This document shows, one piece after another, positions 18,221-26,816 of a stretch of 64,000 nt of DNA. The translations under genes and the position numbers were made by a program. Position 1 is the first letter of the stretch; every line of letters begins with the position of its first letter. The notes beneath the pieces are model-generated. The model did no database searches and was not told the origin of the DNA. It worked only from the letters and a program-made list of their open reading frames with translations. This DNA comes from an uncultured Amphritea sp. (GTDB lineage: Bacteria; Pseudomonadota; Gammaproteobacteria; Pseudomonadales; Balneatricaceae). The stretch covers positions 1 through 64,000 of the forward strand of contig NZ_CAKZLP010000009.1 of the NCBI RefSeq assembly GCF_937127095.1, read 5' to 3'.

Positions 18221-19036
18221 TTAATCGGGACTGTTAGCTAACTTGTCCAACGCAGGTTTGTAGTTCTGGACAGCGGACCGTTGCAGCCATAGATCGGCTA
18301 ACGCACTATCCTGTCCCTGGCCTACGCCAGTCTGATACATCACCGACAGAGCATACTGTGCTTCTGCATTACCTGCCTCTGCCGCCTGCAAGAACAGTTC
18401 TGCTGCCCGGTTGATATCGCGCTCAACCGCCAGACCGCTTTCATACAGCCATGCCAGTCGTGTGACCGCGCGATCATCCGGAGGCGTCGCAGCTGCCAGT
18501 GAATGCAACAGCTCCAGCGCCTGTTCCGCTGCATCATTAATCAGTAATGACTCGACCCGGGACAGAGGATCCCCGGGATCATTACTCTCCAGACTAGCCA
18601 GCAGGCTTGCGGCATCACTATCACCATCTAAAGCCGCCACCGTCAGCCAATGACGCGCCTCTTCAGGGTTTTTAAACGAAGAATGCAGATAGATCAGGCC
18701 CAGCTGATAGGCTGCCGCCCGACTACCCGCTTCAGCTGACTCGCGGTAAAGCTCAATGCCCCGCTGAGCGTCTTTGCTTACTCCGACCCCCTGGGTATAC
18801 AGGTTGGCGAGATTAAACAGCGCCTCAGACCTGCCGCTGCCGCCAATATTCAGCCACATCTGCCGGGCCAGCTGATGATGACCCATCTTAAACTCGGCAT
18901 AGGCCATATAAAGCTGATTACTGGGACGGGCATCAAGAAACTCATCTGGCAGTGCATTACTATCAGCGGCATAACCACCAACCGCGGTGAGTGACAACAC
19001 CCCTGTAAAAATCATCGATAACGATATCTTTTTCAT
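18221..19036 (-). CDS. Exported Sel1-repeat (TPR-like) protein
   Basis: This protein of about 271 residues has a signal peptide (MKKISLSMIFTGVLSLTAVGGYAA) and at least four Sel1-like repeats, for example ALFNLANLYTQGVGVSKDAQ, AAYQLGLIYLHSS and AQYALSVMYQTGVGQGQDSA. Sel1 repeats form helical solenoids that mediate protein contacts. It is the second gene after the cupredoxin-like gene on the same strand (37 bp apart), within the quinoprotein cluster. A role in assembly of the periplasmic oxidation system is plausible but not shown. ATG 19036 or 19039 both fit the GGGGG ribosome site. Confidence 0.78.
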   Translation of the reverse strand: MKKISLSMIFTGVLSLTAVGGYAADSNALPDEFLDARPSNQLYMAYAEFKMGHHQLARQMWLNIGGSGRSEALFNLANLYTQGVGVSKDAQRGIELYRESAEAGSRAAAYQLGLIYLHSSFKNPEEARHWLTVAALDGDSDAASLLASLESNDPGDPLSRVESLLINDAAEQALELLHSLAAATPPDDRAVTRLAWLYESGLAVERDINRAAELFLQAAEAGNAEAQYALSVMYQTGVGQGQDSALADLWLQRSAVQNYKPALDKLANSPD

Positions 19037-19073
19037 CATTGCCCCCAGCCAGGCGATCGACACGCTTTAAAGA

Positions 19074-19562
19074 TCACTTTACAACGAATACCCCCTCCAT
19101 ACCCTTATGCCTGAGACCTGCGATATAAAACTCAAACTTTCCTGGCTTTACCGGCACAAAAAAGATCTCCGCAGAACCCTCATCTTCAAATTCAAGTTCC
19201 ATCAGGCCCAACGCTTTTATCTCCATCCCACCGGCTTCCACTTTACGCAGATAGACAGAGGAGAAGAAATCAGGCGCCCGAAGCGCATAAGGCTTTAAGC
19301 CACTGGCAACAATCTCAAGGCGGTAGGCTTTACCGGTCTCGAGTTCATAGGTTTTTTCCGACAAGCTATAGTCACTTTCTTCACTACCCATCACCAGCTC
19401 GGCCAGCCGTTGCGGCCTTTGGGTCAGATCCCCCTCAGCATACAGATTGCCACTGAACATAATCGCTGCCGCCACACAGATGACGGCAATCCCACTCAAA
19501 CTTCCTCGCACAATCTCAGACAACCTTGTAGATGGCGTTGCCGGCAAAGTTCCTCTTAACAT
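19074..19562 (-). CDS. Exported cupredoxin-like protein lacking the copper cysteine
   Basis: This is a 162-residue protein. A hydrophobic signal segment (SLSGIAVICVAAAIMFSGNLYA) is followed by a cupredoxin-like beta fold. The end, EFYIAGLRHKGMEGVFVVK, aligns with the plastocyanin/azurin copper loop F-Y-C-x-x-H-x-x-M, but the cysteine is Ile, and no obvious first histidine is seen (KPYALRAPDFF). A type-1 copper site is therefore unlikely. The His and Met of the loop remain. It starts 63 bp from the operator at 19625-19640, divergent from the ABC-system genes, and precedes the Sel1 gene. The function is unknown; its position suggests a part in the alcohol oxidation system. Confidence 0.7.
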   Translation of the reverse strand: MLRGTLPATPSTRLSEIVRGSLSGIAVICVAAAIMFSGNLYAEGDLTQRPQRLAELVMGSEESDYSLSEKTYELETGKAYRLEIVASGLKPYALRAPDFFSSVYLRKVEAGGMEIKALGLMELEFEDEGSAEIFFVPVKPGKFEFYIAGLRHKGMEGVFVVK

Positions 19563-19624
19563 GTTTCTTCCTCATTTTTATCATTATGTCTTTACAATGC
19601 TAAGCGGATGCGATTTTTAAAAAA

Positions 19625-19640
19625 TAGTACTTCAGAACTA
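19625..19640. promoter_or_regulatory. Inverted-repeat operator in the divergent promoter of the PQQ-associated genes
   Basis: TAGTAC-TTCA-GAACTA lies midway between the divergent starts at 19562 and 19720. A further half-site CGGTAC followed by TTTC lies at 19647-19656. A -10-like TATTTA (19661-19666) is placed for rightward transcription. Confidence 0.6.
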
Positions 19641-19719
19641 ATTGATCGGTACTTTCCGCATATTTAACCCTCTTTCAGTACCACCTATCCTGTGAAGACT
19701 CTCACAGATGAGCTTGCAT

Positions 19720-20901
19720 ATGCGTACACTAAAAATATTACTCTGGGCGCTGACCGGATCGCTATTCAGTCTATCTGCGCTGGCAAACAACCAGGAGATC
19801 AGGATCGGTTATATCGCCTACCACCCTCACCAGGGGCCGGTGCTCTCAAACCTGATTCCTGAACCGGAAGACCGGGGCTTCAGCGGTGCCGAACTGGGAT
19901 TAAAAGACAACAACACCACCGGACGCTTTCTGAAGCAGCACTACACCCTGCTATCTGAACTTGCAGAGACGCCGGAACAGGTCAATCAAATAGCTCAACA
20001 GTGGCTGGAAGATGGCCTCAGACTGCTGATTACAAATCTGCCCAAACAGGAACTGACCGAGCTTAACAAGCTGGCCACTCCCTACGGTGCCATTATCTTT
20101 AATGCCGGAAGCTATGAGGATGAACTTCGCACAGAGGAATGCCTCAGCAACACCCTGCATACGATTCCAAGCCGGGCGATGCTGACCGATGCGCTCGGTC
20201 AGTGGAGTAATGCCCGTCGACTAAAGCGGTGGCTGCTGATCAAAGGCTCTGAACCTGAAGATCTGGCTTATGCAGAAGCCCTGAAACGCAGCGCCAAACG
20301 CTTTGGCCTGAAAATTGTTGAAGAAAAAACCTGGAGTTTTGATACCGATCTGCGCCGCACCGCCCAGCGTGAACTCCCGCTGTTCACCCAGACAGATGAA
20401 TATGACCTGGTCGTCGTTGCCGATGAACGGGGCGATTTCGGCGAATATGTGATGTACAACACCTGGTACCCAAGACCGGTTGCCGGCACTCAGGGGCTGA
20501 CCCCGGTCGCCTGGCACCGGGTAGTCGAACAGTGGGGCGCAGCACAGTTACAAAGCCGCTTTGAAAAAAACTATCAGCGCTGGATGAACAGTATAGATTA
20601 TGCAGCCTGGGCCGCTGTCAGAACCATCGGCGAGGCGGTCACCCAAACCAAAACATCTGACGCAGAAACCCTGTTTAACTTCATCAATTCAGACCAGTTC
20701 CAGCTGGCGGCCTTTAAAGGACGAAAGCTTAATTATCGTAGCTGGAGCGGCCAGTTACGCCAACCCATTCCACTGGTACAACCCCGATCACTGGTAGCCC
20801 AGCCACCACTGGAAGGGTTTCTCCACCCAGTCACTGATCTGGATACGCTCGGTTTTGATAAGCCGGAATCAAACTGCAAAGTCTCGTATACGGTGAATTA
20901 A
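19720..20901 (+). CDS. Periplasmic substrate-binding protein of the PQQ-associated ABC system
   Basis: This protein of about 393 residues has a signal peptide (MRTLKILLWALTGSLFSLSALA) and a two-lobed branched-chain-amino-acid-type binding fold (IRIGYIAYHPHQGPVL, LLITNLPKQELTELNKLATP, YDLVVVADERGDFGEYV). It corresponds to the family described as the substrate-binding protein of the PQQ-dependent alcohol dehydrogenase ABC system. ATG 19720 is preferred to 19708 because a GAG-type ribosome site precedes it. It is the first gene of a four-gene rightward operon. In Pseudomonas putida the homologous PedA1A2BC system is needed for lanthanide-dependent growth at low metal supply. Confidence 0.85.
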   Translation: MRTLKILLWALTGSLFSLSALANNQEIRIGYIAYHPHQGPVLSNLIPEPEDRGFSGAELGLKDNNTTGRFLKQHYTLLSELAETPEQVNQIAQQWLEDGLRLLITNLPKQELTELNKLATPYGAIIFNAGSYEDELRTEECLSNTLHTIPSRAMLTDALGQWSNARRLKRWLLIKGSEPEDLAYAEALKRSAKRFGLKIVEEKTWSFDTDLRRTAQRELPLFTQTDEYDLVVVADERGDFGEYVMYNTWYPRPVAGTQGLTPVAWHRVVEQWGAAQLQSRFEKNYQRWMNSIDYAAWAAVRTIGEAVTQTKTSDAETLFNFINSDQFQLAAFKGRKLNYRSWSGQLRQPIPLVQPRSLVAQPPLEGFLHPVTDLDTLGFDKPESNCKVSYTVN

Positions 20902-20935
20902 CACTAATCAGAACAAAAATAACAGGACCTGTTCA

Positions 20936-21919
20936 ATGAAATGTTTACCCAAAATTCTTCAGCCACTGACCCTCTCACTGCTCAGTGCTGCCCTATTCAG
21001 TCATCAGGCAATGGCTGAAACCGCTTATATTTCTAATGAAAAAGACAACACCATATCGATTATCGATCTGGACACACTTGAGGTGACCGACACGCTTGAG
21101 GTTGGCGAACGACCCCGAGGAATTATCTTTAGTCATGACCGCAGCAAACTTTATATTTGCGCCAGCGATTCTGACACTGTACAGGTGATGAACCTCAGTG
21201 ATCACAGTATTATCGCACAACTCCCCTCCGGTGAAGATCCGGAACAATTTGCGCTGCATCCGGATGACCGACGCCTCTACATCGCCAATGAAGATGATGC
21301 TCTGGTCACCGTTGTCGATACCCAGACCCATGAAGTTTTAGCCCAGATAGATGTCGGCGTTGAACCGGAAGGTATGGCGATCAGTCCTGATGGCAAATGG
21401 GCGTTGAGCACCAGCGAAACAACGAACATGGTTCACTGGATCGATACCGAAACCAATCAACTGGTGGACAACACTCTGGTTGATCAACGCCCCCGTCATG
21501 TTGAGTTTAATAAAAAAGGTGATATTGTCTGGGCGTCATCTGAAATTGGCGGCACGGTCTCTGTTATTGATGTAGCCAGTCGCCAGATAAGCCATAAGTT
21601 AACGTTTAAAATCAAGGGAATTCACCCGGATAAGATCCAGCCTGTCGGCGTAAAACTGTCCGATGATGGGCGCTATGCGTTCATTGCACTGGGACCTGCC
21701 AACCATGTGGCAGTTGTCGATGCTAAAACCTACGAAGTGATCGACTATCTGCTGGTAGGCCGCCGGGTCTGGCATATGGACTTTAACGCCGATCAGAGCC
21801 GCTTACTCACCACCAATGGTATCAGTGGTGATGTCTCCGTGATCGATGTAGAAAAGATGAAGGTGATAAAATCGATCAAGGTAGGTCGCTACCCCTGGGG
21901 AGTCCGGATCAAACCCTGA
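20936..21919 (+). CDS. PQQ-associated YVTN beta-propeller protein
   Basis: This 327-residue exported protein has a signal peptide ending near SHQAMA and about seven YVTN-type propeller repeats (AYISNEKDNTISIIDLDTLE, KLYICASDSDTVQVMNL, RLYIANEDDALVTVVDTQT, DVSVIDVEKMKVIKSIKVGR). It corresponds to the beta-propeller family conserved next to the PQQ-dependent alcohol ABC transporter. It does not look like an enzyme; a binding or scaffold role in the periplasm is likely. AGGA lies eight bases before the ATG, 34 bp after the binding-protein gene. Acidic and polar loops could bind a metal, but this cannot be read from sequence alone. Confidence 0.87.
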   Translation: MKCLPKILQPLTLSLLSAALFSHQAMAETAYISNEKDNTISIIDLDTLEVTDTLEVGERPRGIIFSHDRSKLYICASDSDTVQVMNLSDHSIIAQLPSGEDPEQFALHPDDRRLYIANEDDALVTVVDTQTHEVLAQIDVGVEPEGMAISPDGKWALSTSETTNMVHWIDTETNQLVDNTLVDQRPRHVEFNKKGDIVWASSEIGGTVSVIDVASRQISHKLTFKIKGIHPDKIQPVGVKLSDDGRYAFIALGPANHVAVVDAKTYEVIDYLLVGRRVWHMDFNADQSRLLTTNGISGDVSVIDVEKMKVIKSIKVGRYPWGVRIKP

Positions 21920-21950
21920 TCCGGCCGCCAATAATGAGTATTTAACAATC

Positions 21951-22676
21951 ATGAGTATAGAGATCAGCAATCTCAGTTTTAGCTATGGCTCTCTGAACGC
22001 ACTTCAGGATATTAACCTGTCGCTGCAGGAGGGCCGCTTTAACGCCCTGCTCGGGCCAAACGGTGCAGGCAAAAGCACCCTGTTTGCGCTGCTGACCCGT
22101 CTCTACGCATTACAGCAAGGTGAAATAACCATTACCGGGCACAGCATCGCCCGACATCCGGCTCAGGTGATGCGTAAACTCGGCGTAGTGTTTCAGCAAA
22201 GCACACTGGATCTGGATCTGAGTGTTGCCCAGAATCTCTACTACCATGCTGCACTGCACGGCATGTCTAAGCGCCAGGCTCTGCCCCGAATCACTGAAGA
22301 GCTGGCCCGCTTTGATCTCAGTGCACGCCTGCATGACAAAGTCCGCAGCCTCAATGGCGGACACCGGCGGCGAGTTGAGATCGCCCGGGCCCTGCTACAT
22401 AAACCCGCTATTCTGCTGCTCGATGAACCCAGTGTCGGCCTCGACCCTGCAACGCGGGAATCCCTCAACCTGCACATCAGAGAGCTGTGTCAGGAGCAAC
22501 AACTGACTGTTCTCTGGGCAACGCATCTGATGGAAGAGGTACAACCTGATGACCCCGTTACCATCCTCTTCAGAGGAAAAGTTCTGGCCAGCAACACCGC
22601 AGGGCAGCTATGCCAAGAGCACCAGTGTGCCGATATCAGCACCCTGTTCCGCTCTCTGACAGGAGTAACAGAATGA
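21951..22676 (+). CDS. ABC transporter ATP-binding protein of the PQQ-associated system (PedB-like)
   Basis: This is a 241-residue ATPase with Walker A (GPNGAGKSTL), Q-loop (VVFQQSTLD), Walker B (ILLLDEPSVGLDPATR) and H-loop (WATHLMEE). The signature motif reads LNGGHRRRVEIA rather than LSGGQ, a divergent but recognisable form typical of this subfamily. It powers the permease at 22673, whose ATG overlaps its stop as ATGA. The downstream permease is of the ABC-2 (export-type) fold. Confidence 0.9.
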   Translation: MSIEISNLSFSYGSLNALQDINLSLQEGRFNALLGPNGAGKSTLFALLTRLYALQQGEITITGHSIARHPAQVMRKLGVVFQQSTLDLDLSVAQNLYYHAALHGMSKRQALPRITEELARFDLSARLHDKVRSLNGGHRRRVEIARALLHKPAILLLDEPSVGLDPATRESLNLHIRELCQEQQLTVLWATHLMEEVQPDDPVTILFRGKVLASNTAGQLCQEHQCADISTLFRSLTGVTE

Positions 22677-23464
22677 CCCTTCGGGATGCACTGATCTGCT
22701 TTAACGGCCTGCTGCAACGAGAACTGCTGCGCTTTGTACAGCAGCGTTCCCGCTTTTTCAGTGCGCTGGTACGGCCCCTTTTATGGCTGGTTGTTTTTGC
22801 TTCAGGCTTTCGTGCCGCGCTCGGCATCGCCATCATCGAGCCTTACGAAACCTATATTACCTATGAGGTGTATATCGTCCCCGGTCTGTGCGCCATGATC
22901 ATTCTGTTTAACGGTATGCAGAGTTCGCTGTCGATGGTCTATGACCGGGAGATGGGCAGCATGCGGGTGCTGCTGGTCAGCCCCATGCCGCGCCCCTTTC
23001 TGCTGCTGTCTAAACTCCTGGCAACCTCGTTAATCTCACTGTTACAGGTATATGGATTTTTGCTGATCGCCTGGTTCTGGGGTGTCGAAGCACCGCTTTG
23101 GGGGTATCTGACCGCCCTGCCTGCCTTCCTGATGGTTGCCATGATGCTAAGCTCTATCGGTTTGTTTATCTCAGCAAGAATCAAGCAGCTGGAAAATTTT
23201 GCCGGGGTGATGAACTTTGTTATTTTTCCGATGTTTTTTCTCTCATCGGCTCTTTACCCGTTGTGGAAAATGCGGGAAGCGAGCGAATGGCTCTATTGGG
23301 TCTGTGCCTGGAACCCCTTCAGCCACGGTGTTGAGCTAATCCGTTTTGCGCTCTATCAGCAGGGCAACAGTGAAGCACTGATGATTGTCAGTGGCGTCAC
23401 GCTGATTGCTGCTGTACTCGCGGTCAGGGGGTTTCAGCCTCAACAGGGGATGGGGAAGCGATAG
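22673..23464 (+). CDS. pedC: ABC-2 type permease of the PQQ-associated system (PedC-like)
   Basis: This 263-residue membrane protein has about six helices and an ABC-2 transporter fold (GLCAMIILFNGMQSSLSMVY, RVLLVSPMPRPFLLLSKLL, FPMFFLSSALYPLW). It corresponds to PedC, the permease of the alcohol/PQQ ABC system. The ATG overlaps the ATPase stop, and the longer frame upstream (from 22610) has no support. The last 41 bases overlap the convergent cyclase gene. ABC-2 permeases usually export, whereas the operon's binding protein and genetic data from Pseudomonas suggest uptake; the direction of transport is open. Confidence 0.88.
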   Translation: MTLRDALICFNGLLQRELLRFVQQRSRFFSALVRPLLWLVVFASGFRAALGIAIIEPYETYITYEVYIVPGLCAMIILFNGMQSSLSMVYDREMGSMRVLLVSPMPRPFLLLSKLLATSLISLLQVYGFLLIAWFWGVEAPLWGYLTALPAFLMVAMMLSSIGLFISARIKQLENFAGVMNFVIFPMFFLSSALYPLWKMREASEWLYWVCAWNPFSHGVELIRFALYQQGNSEALMIVSGVTLIAAVLAVRGFQPQQGMGKR

Positions 23465-25571
23465 TCTGCAGTTCATCGTGATAGAAAACCACCCGCCCAC
23501 GCCCCTGACGCTTGGCCTCATAGAGTGCCTGATCGGCACTCTTCATCAGGCCAAAAGCGTCATTTCCCTGAACGTGAATAGCAGCGCCTATACTACAGCT
23601 GATATCGATATCAGTTTCCGCAAAGCAAACCGGTTTAATCAGCTGCTCCAACAAGCGTTCGCAGAGTATTTCAAGCTGTTGAAGCCCCTCCTCCGGTCTG
23701 AGCTTAATAATACTGACAAACTCATCACCACCTACCCGACTGGCAAGGTCAGTTTCTCGCAAACAACGTTTTAATCTGCCAGCAACTTCAATCAACACCG
23801 CATCGCCGACATCATGCCCAAAGTGGTCGTTGATGAGTTTAAAGTGGTCAAGATCGATAAATAGTAACGCAATTCCGGGTGTTGAATGACGCTCCATAGT
23901 GGCCAGATCACGATTCAGACTGTCCATCAGCGACCGTCGGTTGGCCAGCCCGGTAAGCGGGTCTGTTTCCGCCATAGAGCGCAGTTGCTGCTCCAGCTCT
24001 TTACGCTGGGTAATATCATAAAAGATGGCGATATAGTTCTGCACGTTACCACGACTGTCTTTATGGGCGCTGATTGATATCCATTCGGGGAATACCTCTC
24101 CATTCTTGCGCTGATTCCAGATCTCGCCCCGCCAGCCGCCTTCAGAATCGATCTGTTGCCACATGCGCTGATAAAACACCTCATCATGACGGCCGGACGA
24201 AAGCATAGCAGGCGTATCCCCCAGCACCTCATCCTGCGTGTATCCAGTGATTCGCGTAAACGCACTGTTCACCTGCAAAATTCGTTTATCGACATCACAT
24301 ACAATAATCCCTTCATAGGCAGAGTCGACAATCAGACCACTAAGCTTAAGAGAATCAGCTGTTTCACGCAGCATCGCCTGCTGCCGGTTGATGTCGTTCT
24401 GATAGCGTTTGAAACGTATTTTTATCCAGCGCCCGAAGGTCAGCGCAACCAGAAGCGCTAACAGCCCGATAATCGTAAACGCAATCACCTGATTAAGCAC
24501 AACATGGCGCATCTCTGTATCGCGTTTCTGTTCCTGCTCAGCCATTAACACATTTAACTCATCCTGAAAGATTCCGGCAACCAGAATCCATTCACTATTC
24601 TTCAGTGGACGTACCAGAGAGATTTTATGACTAAGCTCAGTCGCACCAGGCTTATACCAGTCATAAGACACAAAACCTCCCCCATTACGCGCAGAATCGA
24701 CAGCCCTCTTCGCACTTTCGCGCAGCTGGGGGTCCTCACCATTGAGATAGTTAATGCCTTCCCGTCCAGGTGTCGCCCCACTGGCCAACAACAGACCGTC
24801 AGTCCGGACAAGCGCAAAGTAACCGGTATCACCGAAGCGAATATTACGGATATAGTTATAGATGCGAGGCTTCAGGTCATTTTCAAACCGGTAGAGATAA
24901 TCACCGGTACCGACAATCCAGTTATAGGGTTCAAATACCTCAACATAGGCAACTTTATCTTTCATTAACTGATCGTTATCGGGTGAATACCAGCGATAAT
25001 ACGAAAATCCGGCGCGCTGAGGATTTGATACTGCATTGATAAGCCCTCGCATAATGTAATGCCCGGTATCATCTTTGTTATCCAGCAGGGAGGATCCCTC
25101 GAGCTCTGATGATGTAGGCAACAGCACTGCTGTACCGTCCATCTGGTCGATAAAATAATAACCCCTGCCATCAAAGAAACGGATCTCCCGCAGTGCTTCA
25201 ACCAGCAACTGCTTCATCTCTGGTTCACTCAACTGCTTATGGTAACGCTGATAAAGGGAGTTCATCAGAAGCAACGCCTGACGAGTCTGATTGTAAGATT
25301 CCTGTTTGAGCAGATCCGTTGCCTCAGCAAACATATGGTCAATCATATGTTCAGCATCAGCCATCTCGGCTTCCAGCCTGCTTCGTTGAGCCTGAATGAG
25401 GTTCTCACGCAATGAGGAGATCTGCTGCTGATGCTGAGCTCTGGTATTCAAAAAGAAATAGATTGTCTGCGCTAACAGCAACATAAGTATAATAAAGAAG
25501 ACACCCCACAAGAGCTGTGTGGGTAAGCGGGTTGAATTATTACTGTTATGCACCACTAAACTCTCTCTCAT
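23424..25571 (-). CDS. Membrane diguanylate cyclase, Cache-PAS-GGDEF (paralogue of 1633-3738)
   Basis: This 715-residue sensor has a membrane helix (about 20-40), a periplasmic Cache domain (RFFDGRGYYFI, NWIVGTGDYLYRF; about 50-340), a second helix (about 360-380), PAS/PAC (about 410-535) and GGDEF (SRVGGDEFVSI) with an intact RETD inhibitory site. It matches the cyclase at 1633-3738 in layout and motifs, showing duplication within the region. It lies between the PedC-like permease and the LuxR-type response regulator, with an operator copy 148 bp upstream, so it may be part of the same regulon. It likely reports a small periplasmic solute into cyclic di-GMP. Confidence 0.9.
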   Translation of the reverse strand: MRESLVVHNSNNSTRLPTQLLWGVFFIILMLLLAQTIYFFLNTRAQHQQQISSLRENLIQAQRSRLEAEMADAEHMIDHMFAEATDLLKQESYNQTRQALLLMNSLYQRYHKQLSEPEMKQLLVEALREIRFFDGRGYYFIDQMDGTAVLLPTSSELEGSSLLDNKDDTGHYIMRGLINAVSNPQRAGFSYYRWYSPDNDQLMKDKVAYVEVFEPYNWIVGTGDYLYRFENDLKPRIYNYIRNIRFGDTGYFALVRTDGLLLASGATPGREGINYLNGEDPQLRESAKRAVDSARNGGGFVSYDWYKPGATELSHKISLVRPLKNSEWILVAGIFQDELNVLMAEQEQKRDTEMRHVVLNQVIAFTIIGLLALLVALTFGRWIKIRFKRYQNDINRQQAMLRETADSLKLSGLIVDSAYEGIIVCDVDKRILQVNSAFTRITGYTQDEVLGDTPAMLSSGRHDEVFYQRMWQQIDSEGGWRGEIWNQRKNGEVFPEWISISAHKDSRGNVQNYIAIFYDITQRKELEQQLRSMAETDPLTGLANRRSLMDSLNRDLATMERHSTPGIALLFIDLDHFKLINDHFGHDVGDAVLIEVAGRLKRCLRETDLASRVGGDEFVSIIKLRPEEGLQQLEILCERLLEQLIKPVCFAETDIDISCSIGAAIHVQGNDAFGLMKSADQALYEAKRQGRGRVVFYHDELQTIASPSPVEAETP

Positions 25572-25970
25572 TGATTACAGAAAGTGACTCATTTGGCTGG
25601 CTATCCAGTAATACGTGAAAATAACGAGATCCTTCTATTTACGTCCCTGTTGTTTAAAAACTGAACTAAATAATATCATAAAAACGAAAAGCAGTGCTTC
25701 AAAATTATTTCTACAAAACAGTACTTTAGTACCGCTTTTTTGCACGGATAGTAGAATACCCATCACGTCTTAGTATAGGTGTAATAGAGTCAGAGTTAAT
25801 TTGTGCAACGCTATGCGCGCAGCAGTAACGCAACGCTAACACTTTAAGGCTATTTCTCTTCTGAAGCAGCTCTGTAGTAAACTGTGGTAGCAAACCCAGC
25901 CCCATGACAGAATAATTATAACGGACGTGAAATAGCTGCCAATAGCGCAGCCGTCCAGCGGGAGAACAAC
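25572..25970. other. Divergent promoter region between the cyclase and response regulator
   Basis: This gap of about 400 bp has no supported gene. It holds the operator copy at 25719-25734 and AT-rich sequence for divergent promoters. The response regulator's ribosome site (GGGAG) lies at the right end. Confidence 0.6.
25719..25734. promoter_or_regulatory. Inverted-repeat operator between the cyclase and the response regulator
   Basis: CAGTAC-TTTA-GTACCG keeps the central AGTAC-N4-GTAC core of the shared operator. It lies 148 bp from the cyclase start and 237 bp from the regulator start, and would allow autoregulation. Confidence 0.5.
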
Positions 25971-26639
25971 GTGTACAAAATTCTAATTGCCGATGACCAC
26001 CCTCTGTTTCGTGAAGCAATTTGTGGCGTGATCGCTAACGGTTTCCCGGGTTGTGAAACACTCGAGACTGAGGATCTGGACAGCGCTCTGGCCATTGCCA
26101 AAGAGGAAGAGGATCTTGATCTGATTCTGCTGGATCTCAATATGCCGGGTATGAATGGTTTGAACGGGCTAATCAGTTTGCGTAATGACTCGCCTACGAT
26201 TCCCGTTGTCATCGTCTCGGCCGAACAGGATAAACAGGTTGTATTGCAGGCCATTACCTATGGTGCGGTTGGCTTTATCACCAAATCCTCCCCTCGGGAG
26301 CAGATGACCGAAGCCCTGCAGCAGATTCTGAATGGCAACGTTTACCTGCCATCAGACATTATCCGCTCAGAGAAGCCCTCCAGCGGAATGCATCGACGTC
26401 ATGATGAAAGCCACCTTCCGCCGGAAATGCTCTCTTCTCTGACCCGTCGCCAACTACTGGTTCTGGAGAGAATGTCTGAAGGCGAATCGAATAAGCAGAT
26501 CGCATATACCCTCAATATTGCTGAGACCACCGTCAAAGCCCATGTCAGCGCAATCTTAAGAAAACTGGGTGTGCACAATCGTATTCAGGCAGTACTGTCT
26601 GCCGGTAATGTCGACTTTAACCAGTATCTGAAACGCTAA
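25971..26639 (+). CDS. LuxR/NarL-type response regulator (ErbR/PedR-like)
   Basis: This is a 222-residue response regulator. The receiver domain (1-120) has acidic pocket residues in LIADDHP and the phospho-acceptor Asp55 in LLDLNMPG. The LuxR-type DNA-binding domain (about 150-215) reads [20 protein letters not shown] with recognition helix [16 protein letters not shown]. Regulators of this type (ErbR/AgmR, PedR2) activate quinoprotein ethanol oxidation genes in Pseudomonas. The start is GTG with GGGAG six bases upstream. Position between the cyclase and the hybrid kinase makes it the best candidate to bind the TAGTAC-N4-GTACTA sites. Confidence 0.9.
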   Translation: MYKILIADDHPLFREAICGVIANGFPGCETLETEDLDSALAIAKEEEDLDLILLDLNMPGMNGLNGLISLRNDSPTIPVVIVSAEQDKQVVLQAITYGAVGFITKSSPREQMTEALQQILNGNVYLPSDIIRSEKPSSGMHRRHDESHLPPEMLSSLTRRQLLVLERMSEGESNKQIAYTLNIAETTVKAHVSAILRKLGVHNRIQAVLSAGNVDFNQYLKR

Positions 26640-26816
26640 ATCGCGCTCCATAAAAAGCTAATCAAGAGACATTAATCAGAACAGAAGTAAGTGTCTGTTA
26701 AATTCAGACATTTACGCTCAGGTACTTTCCGTTAGACACTGATTCCACACACTGAAAAGCAGCTTGCCGACCATCATAACTGCCTGAATCATAACAGCCT
26801 GAAGTTAAACTACTGG

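Noticed and set aside
26717..26732. AGGTAC-TTTC-CGTTAG as a sixth operator copy
   Set aside because: Only the left half-site fits, and it lies between convergent 3' ends where a promoter is unlikely.
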